Below the pieces are notes generated by a model. That model had not been told where the DNA came from. It searched no databases and worked only from the letters and a program-made list of their open reading frames with translations. Made by a program: the position numbers and the translations under genes. A stretch of 64,000 bases of DNA from NCBI RefSeq assembly GCF_902499075.1, contig NZ_CABVPP010000024.1, positions 29,885 through 93,884 on the forward strand, read 5' to 3'. Positions 1 to 9,267 of the stretch are shown here, piece after piece. The stretch is from Burkholderia pseudomultivorans (GTDB lineage: Bacteria > Pseudomonadota > Gammaproteobacteria > Burkholderiales > Burkholderiaceae). Position 1 is the first letter of the stretch. Each line of letters starts with the position of its first letter.

Positions 1-180
1 GTCGATCGATGCGGCGATCGCGGCGGCCGGCTGCCGCGCGCCGAGCGCGGGCAAGACGAACGCGAGCACGCCCGCGCCGTCAATCAGCGCGGCGAGGTAT
101 TTCTCGCCGGCCGTATGGTTCGGGTGGGCACCGCGCATGATGCGGTCGGCGGTGACGGCTACGATCGGGCGCGCCCGCAT
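1..180 (-). CDS. Peptidase C26 / gamma-glutamyl-GABA hydrolase-like protein, N-terminal part
   Basis: This is the first 60 codons of a gene that runs off the left edge of the window. The reading frame begins with RPIVAVTADR and continues with HPNHTAGEKYLAALIDGAG, which is the N-terminal strand and first helix of class-I glutamine amidotransferase-like hydrolases of the PuuD type (removal of gamma-glutamyl groups, often in polyamine breakdown). The catalytic Cys-His-Glu would lie outside the window. The ATG at 180 has a GGAGA ribosome site. It reads in the same direction as the hut operon but is separated from it by about 740 bases. The exact substrate cannot be told from this fragment. Confidence 0.75.
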   Translation of the reverse strand, partial: MRARPIVAVTADRIMRGAHPNHTAGEKYLAALIDGAGVLAFVLPALGARQPAAAIAASID

Positions 181-918
181 GATCGCGTCTCCGGTGACGG
201 CGCGACGCGCGGCCGCGCGCTGGACGAACAAAGCCCGCGCCGTGCCGGCATGCGCATGACGCGCTGCGTCGCGCACCCACGGACGATCCGGCCGCCCAAG
301 CGGTGCGGCGGCAGGCGATGCGGGCCGGTGTGGAAGCGGAAACGGACGCTAGGGCAACAACGAAGCGCTGCCGTCGCACTGCACCGCGCTGAATACGTGC
401 ACGGTCACGAGGTTGAAGCGGCGCAGGCCGCGAGGAGAGGCAATGAAAAAACGAGGCTCGCGCAAACGGGCGGCACGCGTGCCGCGATCAGCATGCCGGT
501 TCGTCCCGGCCTGATGCGGCGCGCCCGCCGACGGACTTCGGGTCCGGCGTATCGATGGGCTGGCGGCTTTCACGATCGTACTCGACTGACTGATGAAGGC
601 AGGACACGTGTCGCGGTCAAGCGGATACGGCGCGCGGCACGTCGGCTAGACATCACGGCGCCCCGGCGCGGCGCGGTTCGGTGTCCCGGATGCCCGCCCC
701 GCCGATGCGTATGTGACGACTCCCTGACATTCAGCTTATATCACCTAAAAATTGCGTCAAATTTTCAGGTACCGATCGCGACTCCGGCCAGACGAAAAAA
801 ACGGCGTCGATCCGGACGAATCGATGCCGTTTTTGTGCGTTGCGGTCGCGCATGCGCGAAGCGGCGCAGGCCGCCCCGCTCCGTTTCGCCGCACCGCCGC
901 AACGGGGCGGCGCGATGC
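181..918. other. Intergenic stretch without a supported gene
   Basis: No reading frame here has convincing protein character: the frames are arginine-rich and look like shadows. An AT-rich patch at about 727-772 stands out from the GC-rich surroundings and on the minus strand contains a TTGACG hexamer and TATAAG, spaced 14 bases, too short for a normal promoter pair. It may be a regulatory region for the amidotransferase-like gene at 180, but this is a guess. The hut terminator lies at 795-834. Confidence 0.5.
795..834 (-). terminator. Rho-independent terminator of the hut operon
   Basis: An inverted repeat pairs ACGGCGTCGAT with ATCGATGCCGT around a short loop; read on the minus strand it is followed by a run of seven T. 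It lies about 85 bases after the hutG stop, as expected for the end of the hut transcript. Confidence 0.75.
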
Positions 919-1716
919 TCAGCGATGCGCGAGCGCGGTTTCGACGAGCGTCTGCAGCAGCGGCGCGACCTGTGCCGCGCGCGCTTCGTCGTACGCGTAC
1001 GGGCGCGTTTCTTCCATGTAGGTGATCTGCGACAGTTCGAGCTGCACGGCCTGCACGCCGGTGGCGGGCACGCCGTAGTGACGCGTGATGTAGCCGCCCT
1101 TGAAGCGCCCGTTCGCGACGGCCGTGTAGCCGCCGTGTTCGAGCACGCGCGCGGCGAGCGCTTCGGCCAGGCCGGGCGCGGCGCTCGCGCCGCTCGACGT
1201 GCCGAAGTTGAAGTCCGGCAGGCGGCCTTCGAAGAAGCGCGGCACATGCGAGCGGATCGAGTGCGCTTCCCACACGAGCACGCGGCCGTGCTCGCGCTTC
1301 AACCGCTCGATTTCGCGTTGCAGCGCGCCGTGATACGGCAGCCAGTAACGATCGCGGCGGCGCATGATTTCGTCGTTGCCGGGCAGCGCGCCGGCCGGAT
1401 ACAGCGGCGCCTTGTCGAACGTGTCGACCGGCACGAGGCCCGTCGTGTCCTGCCCCGGGTACAGGTTCTCGTTGTCGGGCGGACGGTTCAGGTCGACGAC
1501 GTAGCGCGCGTGCGACGGCACGAGGATCGACGCGCCGAGCGTCGCCGCGAACCCGTACAGGCGTTCGAGGTGCCAGTCGCAGTCGTCGACGAAGCGCGCG
1601 TCGGGCGTCATCGTCGCGGCGATGTCGTCGGGGATGTAGGTGCCTGCATGCGGAATCGAGATCAGCAGCGGCAGCGTGCCCTGCTTCAGCGTGAATACAG
1701 CCGGTTGTTCAGTCAT
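919..1716 (-). CDS. hutG: N-formylglutamate deformylase (amidohydrolase)
   Basis: Hydrolyses N-formyl-L-glutamate to glutamate and formate, the last step of the five-step histidine degradation route, in the cytoplasm. The 265-residue length is normal for the family. Visible family features include the HAGTYIP segment near residue 20, DDCDWHLERLYGF in the first third, WEAHSIRSHVPRFFEG in the middle and LSQITYMEE near the C-terminus, typical of the zinc-dependent N-formylglutamate amidohydrolase fold. It is the last gene of the hut operon, 59 bases after hutF, whose product supplies its substrate. It ends before a good terminator. The partnership with HutF rather than HutE is the usual arrangement in Burkholderia and Pseudomonas. 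Confidence 0.95.
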   Translation of the reverse strand: MTEQPAVFTLKQGTLPLLISIPHAGTYIPDDIAATMTPDARFVDDCDWHLERLYGFAATLGASILVPSHARYVVDLNRPPDNENLYPGQDTTGLVPVDTFDKAPLYPAGALPGNDEIMRRRDRYWLPYHGALQREIERLKREHGRVLVWEAHSIRSHVPRFFEGRLPDFNFGTSSGASAAPGLAEALAARVLEHGGYTAVANGRFKGGYITRHYGVPATGVQAVQLELSQITYMEETRPYAYDEARAAQVAPLLQTLVETALAHR

Positions 1717-1775
1717 GTCGCATCACCGTAGAAGTCGAGCGGCGCACGCATGCGGCGTGCGCCGGTTATCGCGCG

Positions 1776-3152
1776 TCAGCGCAGCAGTTGCGCCAGCGCG
1801 GCGCGGTAGTCGGCATACGCGGCGGCTTCGTCGCGATGGCGGCGGCCGCTCACGACGCGCTCGCCGCCCGTATAGACGTCGAGCACCGGCGTGTCGCCGT
1901 GCTCGGCGAATACCGCGCCCGACAGCCAGGCCGCGCTGTCGTGTTCGGCGATCGCCGGGTGGTCGGGGTCGAGCACCAGCCAGTCGGCGCGGCAGCCTTC
2001 GCGCAGCGCGCCGATGCGCCGCCCGCTCGCCTGCGCGCCGCCCGCGAGCGACGCATCGAACAGACGATCCGCGACGCGGGCCTGCGTCTCGCTCGCGAGC
2101 ACGTTGCGCGCGCGGTGCACGAGCCGCTGCCCGTATTCGAGCAGGCGCAGTTCCGCGCGCCAGTCGACCGATGCGTGGCTGTCGGAGCCGACGCCGATCA
2201 CGCCGCCGTGCGCGAGATAGTCGACGGCCGGAAACACGCCGTCGCCGAGATTCGCCTCGGTCGTCAGGCACAGGCCGGCCACCGCGCGACGCTTCGCGAG
2301 CGCCTGCGTCTCGGCCGCGTCGATGTGCGTCGCATGCACGAGGCACCAGCGCGCATCGACGTCGAAGCGGTCGAGCAGCCACTGCACGGGGCGTGCGCCG
2401 TACGCGCGCACGCAGTCGTCGACCTCGGCCGTCTGCTCGGCGATATGGATATGCACGGGCGCGTCGTCGGGCAGTCCGTCGAGCAGCACGCGCAGGCCGT
2501 TTTCGGACACCGCGCGCAGCGAGTGCGGCGCGACGCCGTAGCGCAGCCCGCCATGCTCGGGCGCGGCACGGCGCATCGCGTCGAGCAGTTCGAGCAGGCC
2601 GTCGGGCGTGTTGATGAAGCGGCGCTGGTCGTCGCGCGGCGGCTTGTTGCCGAAGCCGGCGAACTGGTACGACACCGGCAGCATCGTGATGCCGATGCCG
2701 GCCGAGCGCGCAGCGCCGACGACGCGCGTGCCGAGCTCCGCGAGCTGCGGATAGCGGGAGCCGTCCTGCGCGTGATGCACGTAGTGGAATTCGCACACCG
2801 ACGTGTAGCCGCACTTGAGCATCTCGACGTACAGCCAGCGCGCGATCGCCGCGAGCGCATCGGGCGTGATCTTCAGCGCGAAGCGGTACATCAGGTCGCG
2901 CCAGCTCCAGAAGCTGTCGGCCGGATTCGCGCGGTATTCGGTAAGGCCCGCCATCGCGCGCTGGAACGCATGCGAGTGCAGGTTCGGCATGCCCGGCAGC
3001 ACGGGCCCGGCTGCGTGCGCGACACCTGCCGGCGCGTCGGTGTCGGGCGTCACGTCGGTCAGCGTGCCGTTCGCGTCCCAGCGCAGCAGCACGTTGCGGC
3101 GCCAGCCGTCGGGCAGATACGCATGGTCCGCAAACAATATCGAATCGGTCAT
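1776..3152 (-). CDS. hutF: Formimidoylglutamate deiminase
   Basis: Converts N-formimidoyl-L-glutamate to N-formylglutamate and ammonia, feeding HutG. The 458-residue protein belongs to the amidohydrolase superfamily: the metal motif HSHAFQ lies at residues 59-64, HIHIAEQ in the middle and GVGSDSH later. The frame stays open upstream to 3209, but that extension is translated from a tandem hairpin repeat and carries no family sequence, so the ATG at 3152 with an AAAGGACT ribosome site is chosen. The repeat sits directly in front of this start, in the unusually long gap (111 bases) after hutI, so translation could depend on that structure. Confidence 0.95.
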   Translation of the reverse strand: MTDSILFADHAYLPDGWRRNVLLRWDANGTLTDVTPDTDAPAGVAHAAGPVLPGMPNLHSHAFQRAMAGLTEYRANPADSFWSWRDLMYRFALKITPDALAAIARWLYVEMLKCGYTSVCEFHYVHHAQDGSRYPQLAELGTRVVGAARSAGIGITMLPVSYQFAGFGNKPPRDDQRRFINTPDGLLELLDAMRRAAPEHGGLRYGVAPHSLRAVSENGLRVLLDGLPDDAPVHIHIAEQTAEVDDCVRAYGARPVQWLLDRFDVDARWCLVHATHIDAAETQALAKRRAVAGLCLTTEANLGDGVFPAVDYLAHGGVIGVGSDSHASVDWRAELRLLEYGQRLVHRARNVLASETQARVADRLFDASLAGGAQASGRRIGALREGCRADWLVLDPDHPAIAEHDSAAWLSGAVFAEHGDTPVLDVYTGGERVVSGRRHRDEAAAYADYRAALAQLLR

Positions 3153-3163
3153 CGTGAGTCCTT

Positions 3164-3259
3164 TGTCGGGCGGACTTGGCGCTTTAGCGCTTAGTCCACC
3201 CCCATGCAAAGCTGTCGGGTGGACTTGGCGCTTTAGCGCTTAGTCCGACCCCATGCAAA
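3164..3259. repeat. Tandem pair of 47-bp hairpin repeats between hutI and hutF
   Basis: Two 47-base copies (3164-3210 and 3213-3259) differ at three positions. Each holds the stem-loop GGACTTGGCGC-TTTA-GCGCTTAGTCC at 3172-3197 and 3221-3246, and each ends in CCCATGCAAA. Neither copy has a T-run, so they are not standard terminators. I believe similar palindromic units are scattered in Burkholderia genomes, but could not check. They lie just ahead of the hutF ribosome site. Confidence 0.85.
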
Positions 3260-3263
3260 ACCG

Positions 3264-4484
3264 TCAATTCACGCGACGAAACACCGTCGTCCCGCCGCGC
3301 ACGACCTGCTCGCACAGCGGCCGGCCGATCCAGTAAGCCAGCTCCGACAGCGAACCGGCCGACCACACCGCGAAGTCGGCACGACGACCGACCTCGAGCG
3401 CGCCATGAGCATCCGCCCGGCCGAGCGCCGCGGCCGCATGGCGCGTGACGCCCTGCAGCACCTCGGGCACCGTCATGCGGAACAGCGTGCACGCGAGATT
3501 CATCGTCAGCAGCAGCGATTCGAGCGGCGACGTGCCCGGGTTGTGATCGGTCGCGAGCGCGATCGGCACGCCGTGCTTGCGCAGCAGTTCGATCGGCGGC
3601 AATTGCGTTTCGCGGATGAAGTAGTACGCACCGGGCAGCAGCACGGCGACCGTGCCGGCCGCCTTCATCGCCTCGATGCCGGCTTCGTCGAGAAATTCGA
3701 GGTGGTCGGCGGACAGCGCGCGATAACGCGCGGCCAGCGCAGTGCCGCCCGCGTTCGACAACTGCTCCGCGTGCAGCTTCACGGGCAGCCCGCGGCGCGT
3801 CGCGGCCTCGAACACGCGCTCGGTCTGCGCGAGCGAAAAGCCGATGCGCTCGCAGAACACGTCGACCGCGTCGACGAGGCCTTCGCCGGCCAGCGCCGGC
3901 AGCATCCGGTCGCACACTTCGTCGATGTACGCATCCGCGCGGCCCGCGTATTCGGGCGGCAGCGCATGCGCACCGAGGAAGGTCGTGTAGACCGACACCG
4001 GGAAGCGCTCGCCGAGCTGGCGCGCGACGCGCAGCATCTTGCGCTCGCTCGCGAGATCGAGCCCGTAGCCCGACTTGATCTCGATCGCGGTCACGCCTTC
4101 GGCGAGCAGCGGCTGCAACCGCGCGGCGGCCTGCACGAACAGCGTGGTCTCGTCGGCCGCGCGCGTCGCGCGCACCGTCGACACGATCCCGCCGCCCTGC
4201 CGCGCGATTTCCTCGTAGCTGACGCCCGCGAGGCGCTGCGCGAATTCGTCGGCGCGCGTGCCGCCGTAGACGAGGTGCGTATGGCAGTCGACGAGGCCCG
4301 GCGTCACCCACGCGCCGTGCAGATCCTCGCGCTGCCAGTGTGCATAACCGTGCGGCAGCTCGCCGAATGCGCCGAGCCACACGATCGTGCCGGTTTCGTC
4401 GACGGCGATCGCCGCATCGTCGATCGTTTCGTCGGGATGGCCGTGCGCGCACAGCCTCAGGTGATGCCAGACAGTCGGTTTCAT
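3264..4484 (-). CDS. hutI: Imidazolonepropionase
   Basis: Third enzyme of histidine degradation: hydrolyses imidazolone-5-propionate to N-formimidoylglutamate. The 406-residue protein is an amidohydrolase-superfamily member with [12 protein letters not shown] (HTH at residues 68-70) as first metal site, KLHAEQLS and SADHLEF in the middle and [10 protein letters not shown] as later metal/substrate site. The ATG at 4484 was chosen over the open extension to 4538 because family proteins begin close to this point; a GAGAC ribosome site precedes it. Its start lies only 4 bases after the hutD stop, so the two are probably translationally coupled. Confidence 0.95.
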   Translation of the reverse strand: MKPTVWHHLRLCAHGHPDETIDDAAIAVDETGTIVWLGAFGELPHGYAHWQREDLHGAWVTPGLVDCHTHLVYGGTRADEFAQRLAGVSYEEIARQGGGIVSTVRATRAADETTLFVQAAARLQPLLAEGVTAIEIKSGYGLDLASERKMLRVARQLGERFPVSVYTTFLGAHALPPEYAGRADAYIDEVCDRMLPALAGEGLVDAVDVFCERIGFSLAQTERVFEAATRRGLPVKLHAEQLSNAGGTALAARYRALSADHLEFLDEAGIEAMKAAGTVAVLLPGAYYFIRETQLPPIELLRKHGVPIALATDHNPGTSPLESLLLTMNLACTLFRMTVPEVLQGVTRHAAAALGRADAHGALEVGRRADFAVWSAGSLSELAYWIGRPLCEQVVRGGTTVFRRVN

Positions 4485-4488
4485 GCGT

Positions 4489-5100
4489 TCAGTCTCGTTC
4501 GCCGACGGCAAGCGATACGGCCAGCAGCGCACCGCCACCGCTCACGACGACGTCAAACGCACGCTGCAGCCCGTCGAGCCGCAGCGTGTCCATTTCTTCC
4601 AGTGCGTAGCGCGCGCCGGCGACCGCGACGTCGACGGCGCCCGCGGCGCAGAACAGCAGCACGGTATCGGCGCGCTCGACGCGATGCACGCCCGCGCGCC
4701 ACACGTCGAGCGCGCCGCGCGCGGCCGAACGGCGCGTCATCAGGTTGAAGTCGCGGGTCGGCCCGTCGTGCAGCGTCGCGTCGATCGCCGTTTCGCCGGC
4801 GAAATCCGCGCGCGCGAGCGGCGCATCGAGCACGTGGCGCGCGCCGTCGGCCGCCGCGAGCGTCATGCCCGCGCCGGACAGCAGCACCAGCGTGCGGTCG
4901 ATTCCGTCGAAGCGCGAGAACGGCCCGGCCGCGCCGACGTCCGCGACGCTGACGCGCCATGCGAACGCATCGAGCGCGGCGCCGGGCGGAAATGCGGCGA
5001 TCTCGCGCGTCACGCCGCCGCCGTTCTTCCACGGCGACGCGACGAGATCCGCCGCGCGGGTCAGCGCGGCGGACACGGGCGCCTGGTCGAGCGCCGTCAT
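4489..5100 (-). CDS. hutD: HutD family cupin protein
   Basis: A 203-residue protein of the HutD family, a bicupin encoded in hut operons. The family motif [14 protein letters not shown] lies at residues 22-35. In Pseudomonas, HutD has been described as a fitness-related governor of hut expression that may bind formylglutamate or urocanate; no enzymatic activity is established. The ATG at 5100 follows the hutU stop by two bases, and hutI begins 4 bases after its stop, so it sits inside a tightly packed operon. The function beyond the hut pathway link is unknown. Confidence 0.92.
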   Translation of the reverse strand: MTALDQAPVSAALTRAADLVASPWKNGGGVTREIAAFPPGAALDAFAWRVSVADVGAAGPFSRFDGIDRTLVLLSGAGMTLAAADGARHVLDAPLARADFAGETAIDATLHDGPTRDFNLMTRRSAARGALDVWRAGVHRVERADTVLLFCAAGAVDVAVAGARYALEEMDTLRLDGLQRAFDVVVSGGGALLAVSLAVGERD

Positions 5101-5102
5101 GC

Positions 5103-6791
5103 TCAGCGGCCGAGCATCGGCAGCTTCAGGCCGGCTTCGCGGGCCGTCTGCTGCGCGAGTTCGTAGCCGGCATCCGCATGGCGCATCACGCCCGTCGCCG
5201 GGTCGTTCAGCAGCACGCGACCGAGACGCTCGTGCGCGTCGGCCGTGCCGTCGGCGACGATCACGACGCCCGAGTGCTGCGAGAAGCCCATGCCGACGCC
5301 GCCGCCGTGGTGCAGCGACACCCACGATGCGCCGCCTGCCGTGTTCAGCAGCGCGTTGAGCAGCGGCCAGTCGCTGACCGCGTCCGAGCCGTCCTTCATC
5401 GATTCGGTCTCGCGGTTCGGGCTCGCGACCGAACCCGTGTCGAGGTGGTCGCGGCCGATCACGATCGGCGCCTTCAGCTCGCCGTTCTTCACCATCTCGT
5501 TGAACGCCTGGCCGAGGCGGTAGCGATCCTTCACGCCGACCCAGCAGATCCGCGCCGGCAGGCCCTGGAACGCGATGCGCTCGCGCGCCATGTCGAGCCA
5601 GTTGTGCAGGTGCGGATCGTCGGGGATCAGCTCCTTCACCTTCTGGTCGGTCTTGTAGATGTCTTCCGGATCGCCTGACAGCGCGACCCAGCGGAACGGC
5701 CCCTTGCCTTCGCAGAACAGCGGACGGATGTACGCCGGCACGAAGCCCGGGAAGTCGAACGCGTTCTCGACACCCATTTCCAGCGCCATCTGGCGGATGT
5801 TGTTGCCGTAGTCGAGCGTCGCCGCGCCGCGTTCCTGCAGCGTCAGCATCGCGCGCACCTGGGCGGCCATCGACTGCTTCGCGACCTTCACGATGCTTTG
5901 CGGATCGACCTTCTGCGCTTCGCGCCATTGCGCGACGGTCCAGCCCTGCGGCAGGTAGCCGTTGATCGGGTCGTGCGCGCTGGTCTGGTCGGTCACGCAG
6001 TCCGGCGTGACGCCGCGCTGGACGAGCTCCGCGAACACGTCGGCCGCGTTGCCGAGCAGGCCGACCGACACTGGCTTGCCGGTGCGCTTCGCTTCCTCGA
6101 TCATGCCGAGCGCTTCGTCGAGCGTCGTCGCCTTCTTGTCGACGTAGCGCGTCTTCAGGCGGAAGTCGATGCGCGTCTCGTCGCATTCGACCGCGATCAT
6201 CGAGAAGCCCGCCATCGTCGCGGCCAGCGGCTGCGCGCCGCCCATCCCGCCCAGGCCGCCCGTCAGGATCCAGCGGCCCGACGGATCGCCGTTGAAGTGC
6301 TGGTTCGCGACCGAGAAGAAGGTTTCGTAGGTGCCCTGCACGATGCCCTGGCTGCCGATGTAGATCCAGCTGCCGGCCGTCATCTGGCCGTACATCATCA
6401 GGCCCTTGCGGTCGAGCTCGTGGAAGTGGTCCCAGTTCGCCCAGTGCGGCACGAGGTTCGAGTTCGCGAGCAGCACGCGCGGCGCATCCTTGTGCGTGCG
6501 GAACACGCCGACCGGCTTGCCCGACTGGATCAGCAGCGTTTCGTTTTCCTCGAGATCCTTCAGCGACGCGAGGATCTGGTCGTAGCATTCCCAGTTGCGC
6601 GCCGCGCGGCCGATGCCGCCGTACACGACCAGCGCGTGCGGATGCTCGGCGACTTCCGGGTCGAGGTTGTTCTGGATCATCCGGTAGGCCGCCTCGGCCA
6701 GCCAGGTCTTGCAGACTTTCTCGCTGCCGCGCGGGGCGCGGATCGTGCGCGTCGGATCGAGACGGGGATCGATGTGTTTCGGATGGTTCAT
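5103..6791 (-). CDS. hutU: Urocanate hydratase
   Basis: Second enzyme of the pathway: hydrates urocanate to imidazolone propionate using tightly bound NAD as electrophile. The 562 residues match the usual length. Recognisable parts are the N-terminal TRTIRAPRG, the glycine-rich NAD region [18 protein letters not shown] and the conserved [20 protein letters not shown] block around the active-site cysteine. The ATG at 6791 has a GGGAG ribosome site; the longer open frame upstream overlaps hutC and is not used. It is followed directly by hutD. Confidence 0.97.
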   Translation of the reverse strand: MNHPKHIDPRLDPTRTIRAPRGSEKVCKTWLAEAAYRMIQNNLDPEVAEHPHALVVYGGIGRAARNWECYDQILASLKDLEENETLLIQSGKPVGVFRTHKDAPRVLLANSNLVPHWANWDHFHELDRKGLMMYGQMTAGSWIYIGSQGIVQGTYETFFSVANQHFNGDPSGRWILTGGLGGMGGAQPLAATMAGFSMIAVECDETRIDFRLKTRYVDKKATTLDEALGMIEEAKRTGKPVSVGLLGNAADVFAELVQRGVTPDCVTDQTSAHDPINGYLPQGWTVAQWREAQKVDPQSIVKVAKQSMAAQVRAMLTLQERGAATLDYGNNIRQMALEMGVENAFDFPGFVPAYIRPLFCEGKGPFRWVALSGDPEDIYKTDQKVKELIPDDPHLHNWLDMARERIAFQGLPARICWVGVKDRYRLGQAFNEMVKNGELKAPIVIGRDHLDTGSVASPNRETESMKDGSDAVSDWPLLNALLNTAGGASWVSLHHGGGVGMGFSQHSGVVIVADGTADAHERLGRVLLNDPATGVMRHADAGYELAQQTAREAGLKLPMLGR

Positions 6792-6829
6792 GACGACAGC
6801 TCCCGAAGGAAATGAAATATCAATAGGAA

Positions 6830-7525
6830 TCAGAAATGCCCGGTGAAGCGATAACGGCTGCCGGGGTGCCACAGATTCGCCACCGAGGCGACGACGCCCT
6901 GCGACCAGGTGCGCCGATGTAAAACCAGACACGGCTCGACGTCGTCCATCCGCAGCTGCTCGCGCCGCTCGGGCGCCGGGGCCGCCGCTTCGATCCGGTA
7001 TTCGACGCGCTGCAGCGGAGCCGCGCGCATCAGGTACTGGTTCGGCGTCGTGTTCGTGAAATCCTGCCGGGCGTAATCCGGCGCGACCGCCGGATTCACC
7101 CACCGCTCTTCGAGCTGGACCGGCTCGTCGTTCTCGAAGTGCAGCACCTGCGAATGAAACAGCTTCGCGCGCACGGCCACCTGCATCTCGTCGGCGAGCG
7201 CCTCGTCGGCGCGGACCGTCTCGAGACCGAGCACGCGGGCGTGGTACGCATGCCCGCGCGCGTCGACCTCCTCCGAGATGCTGCGGATCGCCACCAGCGT
7301 CGACTCGTACTTCGGCCGCGCGACGTAGGTGCCCGCGCCCTTCATGCGGGTCAGCACCTGCTCGGCCGTCAACTCGCGCAGCGCGCGGTTGACGGTCATG
7401 CGCGCGACCCCGAACTCGCGGGCCAGTTCGTTCTCGGACGGCACCTGGTCGCCCTCGGCCCACTCGCCGGCGTGGATGCGGCCCAGGATGAAGTCCTTGA
7501 TCTCCTGGTAGACCGGCGCGTTCAT
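6830..7525 (-). CDS. hutC: Histidine utilisation repressor, GntR family
   Basis: A 231-residue GntR/HutC-type regulator: an N-terminal winged helix (about residues 1-70, with [21 protein letters not shown] as the recognition part) and a C-terminal UTRA ligand domain ending in [14 protein letters not shown]. Family knowledge: HutC represses hut genes and is released by urocanate. It lies between hutH and hutU, so it is transcribed with the operon it controls. Palindromes fitting a HutC operator lie at the hutH promoter. The ATG at 7525 was chosen over an arginine-rich extension; the hutH stop is only 4 bases upstream. Confidence 0.95.
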   Translation of the reverse strand: MNAPVYQEIKDFILGRIHAGEWAEGDQVPSENELAREFGVARMTVNRALRELTAEQVLTRMKGAGTYVARPKYESTLVAIRSISEEVDARGHAYHARVLGLETVRADEALADEMQVAVRAKLFHSQVLHFENDEPVQLEERWVNPAVAPDYARQDFTNTTPNQYLMRAAPLQRVEYRIEAAAPAPERREQLRMDDVEPCLVLHRRTWSQGVVASVANLWHPGSRYRFTGHF

Positions 7526-7529
7526 CGGC

Positions 7530-9053
7530 TTACTGTTCCGACGCGAACGAGAACGGCGCGACCTTCGCGAACGCACGCTCGCCGACGAGCTTCGCGATCA
7601 CCGCGATGTCCGGTGCGAAGTAGTGGTCGAGCTCGTAGTGCGCGACCTTGCTGCGGATCGTTTCCATCACGCCGGCGAGCTTCGGGCTCGTGTGGTACGG
7701 CGCGCGCAGGTCGACGCCCTGGGCGGCGGCCAGCAGTTCGATCGCGAGGATGTGCTTGGTGTTGTCCGCGATGTCGGCGAGCTTGCGCGCGGCGAACGTC
7801 GCCATCGACACGTGGTCTTCCTGGTTCGCCGAGGTCGGCAGCGAGTCGACCGAAGCCGGATGCGCGAGCGTCTTGTTTTCCGAGGCCAGCGCGGCGGCCG
7901 TCACGTGGGCGATCATGAAGCCCGAGTTCACGCCGCCGTCCTTCACGAGGAACGGGGGCAGGCCCGACAGCGTCGCGTCGATCAGCAGCGCGATGCGGCG
8001 CTCGGCCAGCGCGCCGATTTCCGATGCGGCGAGCGCGAGGTTGTCGGCCGCGAACGCGACGGGCTCGGCGTGGAAGTTGCCGCCCGACAGCACTTCGCCG
8101 GTATCCGGGAAGATCAGCGGGTTGTCCGACACGGCGTTCGCCTCGACCAGCAGCACGTCGGCCGCGTGGCGCATCTGGTCCAGGCACGCGCCCATCACCT
8201 GCGGCTGGCAGCGCAGGCTGTACGGATCCTGCACCTTGTCGCAGTCGCGGTGCGACTGGTTGATCGGCGAGCCTTCGAGCAGTTCGCGGTAAGCCGCGGC
8301 CGCGTCGATCTGGCCTTGATGACCGCGCAGTTCGTGGATGCGCGCGTCGAACGGCTTCACCGAGCCGGCGGCCGCGTCGACCGACAGCGCGCCCGCGACC
8401 AGCGCGGTGCGATACAGGTCTTCGATCGCGAACATGTTGTCGAGCGCCAGCGCGGTCGATGCCTGCGTGCCGTTCAGCAGCGCGAGGCCTTCCTTCGCCT
8501 GCAGCGTCAGCGGCGCGAGGCCCGCGACGCGCAGACCGTCGAGTGCGCTGGCGCGCTCGCCGCGGATGAACACTTCACCGACGCCGAGCAGCACGGCCGA
8601 CATGTGCGCGAGCGGCGCGAGGTCGCCCGATGCGCCGACCGAGCCCTTCACCGGGATCAGCGGCAGCACGTCGGCGTTGAACAGCGTGATCAGCGCGTCC
8701 ATCACCTCGCGGCGGATGCCCGAGTGGCCGCGGCCGAGGCTCGACAGCTTCAGCGCCATCAGCAGGCGCACCGACGAGCGCGCCATCGGCTCGCCCACGC
8801 CGACCGCGTGCGACAGCACGAGGTTCTTCTGCAGCAGTTCGAGCTGGTCGTGCGGGATATGCGTGCTGGCCAGGCGGCCGAAGCCCGTGTTGATGCCGTA
8901 CGCCGGCTCGCCCTTCGCGGCGATGTCGGCGACCGCCTTCGCGCCGGCGTCGATCTTCGCGAAGCTGGCCGGGTCGAGCTTCAGCTGCACGGACTCGCGT
9001 GCGATCCGACGCAGTTGCGGGAGGGTCAGGTGGCCGGGGGTAAGCGTGATCAT
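7530..9053 (-). CDS. hutH: Histidine ammonia-lyase
   Basis: First enzyme of the route: non-oxidative deamination of L-histidine to trans-urocanate. The 507-residue protein has the ASG triad at residues 141-143 (in [12 protein letters not shown]), which cyclises to the MIO electrophile, and the YGINTGFG loop at 52-59 that carries the catalytic tyrosine. The ATG at 9053 gives the standard N-terminus MITLTPG; an upstream in-frame ATG at 9206 would run across the promoter and operators and is rejected. It is the first gene of the operon. Confidence 0.97.
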   Translation of the reverse strand: MITLTPGHLTLPQLRRIARESVQLKLDPASFAKIDAGAKAVADIAAKGEPAYGINTGFGRLASTHIPHDQLELLQKNLVLSHAVGVGEPMARSSVRLLMALKLSSLGRGHSGIRREVMDALITLFNADVLPLIPVKGSVGASGDLAPLAHMSAVLLGVGEVFIRGERASALDGLRVAGLAPLTLQAKEGLALLNGTQASTALALDNMFAIEDLYRTALVAGALSVDAAAGSVKPFDARIHELRGHQGQIDAAAAYRELLEGSPINQSHRDCDKVQDPYSLRCQPQVMGACLDQMRHAADVLLVEANAVSDNPLIFPDTGEVLSGGNFHAEPVAFAADNLALAASEIGALAERRIALLIDATLSGLPPFLVKDGGVNSGFMIAHVTAAALASENKTLAHPASVDSLPTSANQEDHVSMATFAARKLADIADNTKHILAIELLAAAQGVDLRAPYHTSPKLAGVMETIRSKVAHYELDHYFAPDIAVIAKLVGERAFAKVAPFSFASEQ

Positions 9054-9062
9054 GTGAGCAAT

Positions 9063-9121
9063 CCTGTCTAGACAAGTTCGGGATGGATTGCAGTGTAGCC
9101 ATCCAAACTTGTCTAGACAAC
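9063..9121 (-). promoter_or_regulatory. hut promoter with two HutC-type operators
   Basis: Two palindromes share the core TTGTCTAGACAA: one at 9063-9076 and one at 9108-9121, centred 45 bp apart. On the minus strand TTGTCT (9120-9115) and TACACT (9097-9092), separated by 17 bases, form a sigma-70 type promoter for hutH, so the upstream palindrome covers the -35 box and the downstream one lies near the transcript start. The CTTGT-N4-ACAAG shape resembles known hut operators. The second palindrome also lies upstream of the divergent gltI-like gene. Confidence 0.8.
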
Positions 9122-9205
9122 CCGTTTTCACCGATTTCGACTCAGGAGTTTCCCTGATGTCCGCCCCGGCCCGCCGGCTCGGCCCGCGGCACCGCGGGTT
9201 TAACA

Positions 9206-9237
9206 TATGTTGCAGTTATTTTGTCTTTGGCAACATA
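9206..9237. promoter_or_regulatory. Inverted repeat upstream of the gltI-like gene
   Basis: TATGTTGC at 9206-9213 and GCAACATA at 9230-9237 form a perfect 8-bp inverted repeat across 16 AT-rich bases, 31 bases before the gltI start. It could be an operator or a leader hairpin. No regulator can be named from sequence. Confidence 0.5.
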
Positions 9238-9267
9238 CGGATCACCATTCGTCTACGGAGATCCGCC

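Noticed and set aside
727-772. Strong promoter before the amidotransferase-like gene
   Set aside because: The TTGACG and TATAAG words are 14 bases apart and about 560 bases from the start codon, so the case is too weak to list as a promoter.
115-1731. 538-residue plus-strand open frame across the window start
   Set aside because: Arginine-rich shadow of the hutG antisense strand and intergenic DNA; typical of GC-rich sequence.
3153-3209. Longer hutF start giving GLSAKAPSPP at the N-terminus
   Set aside because: The extension is translated from the tandem hairpin repeat and does not belong to the enzyme family.
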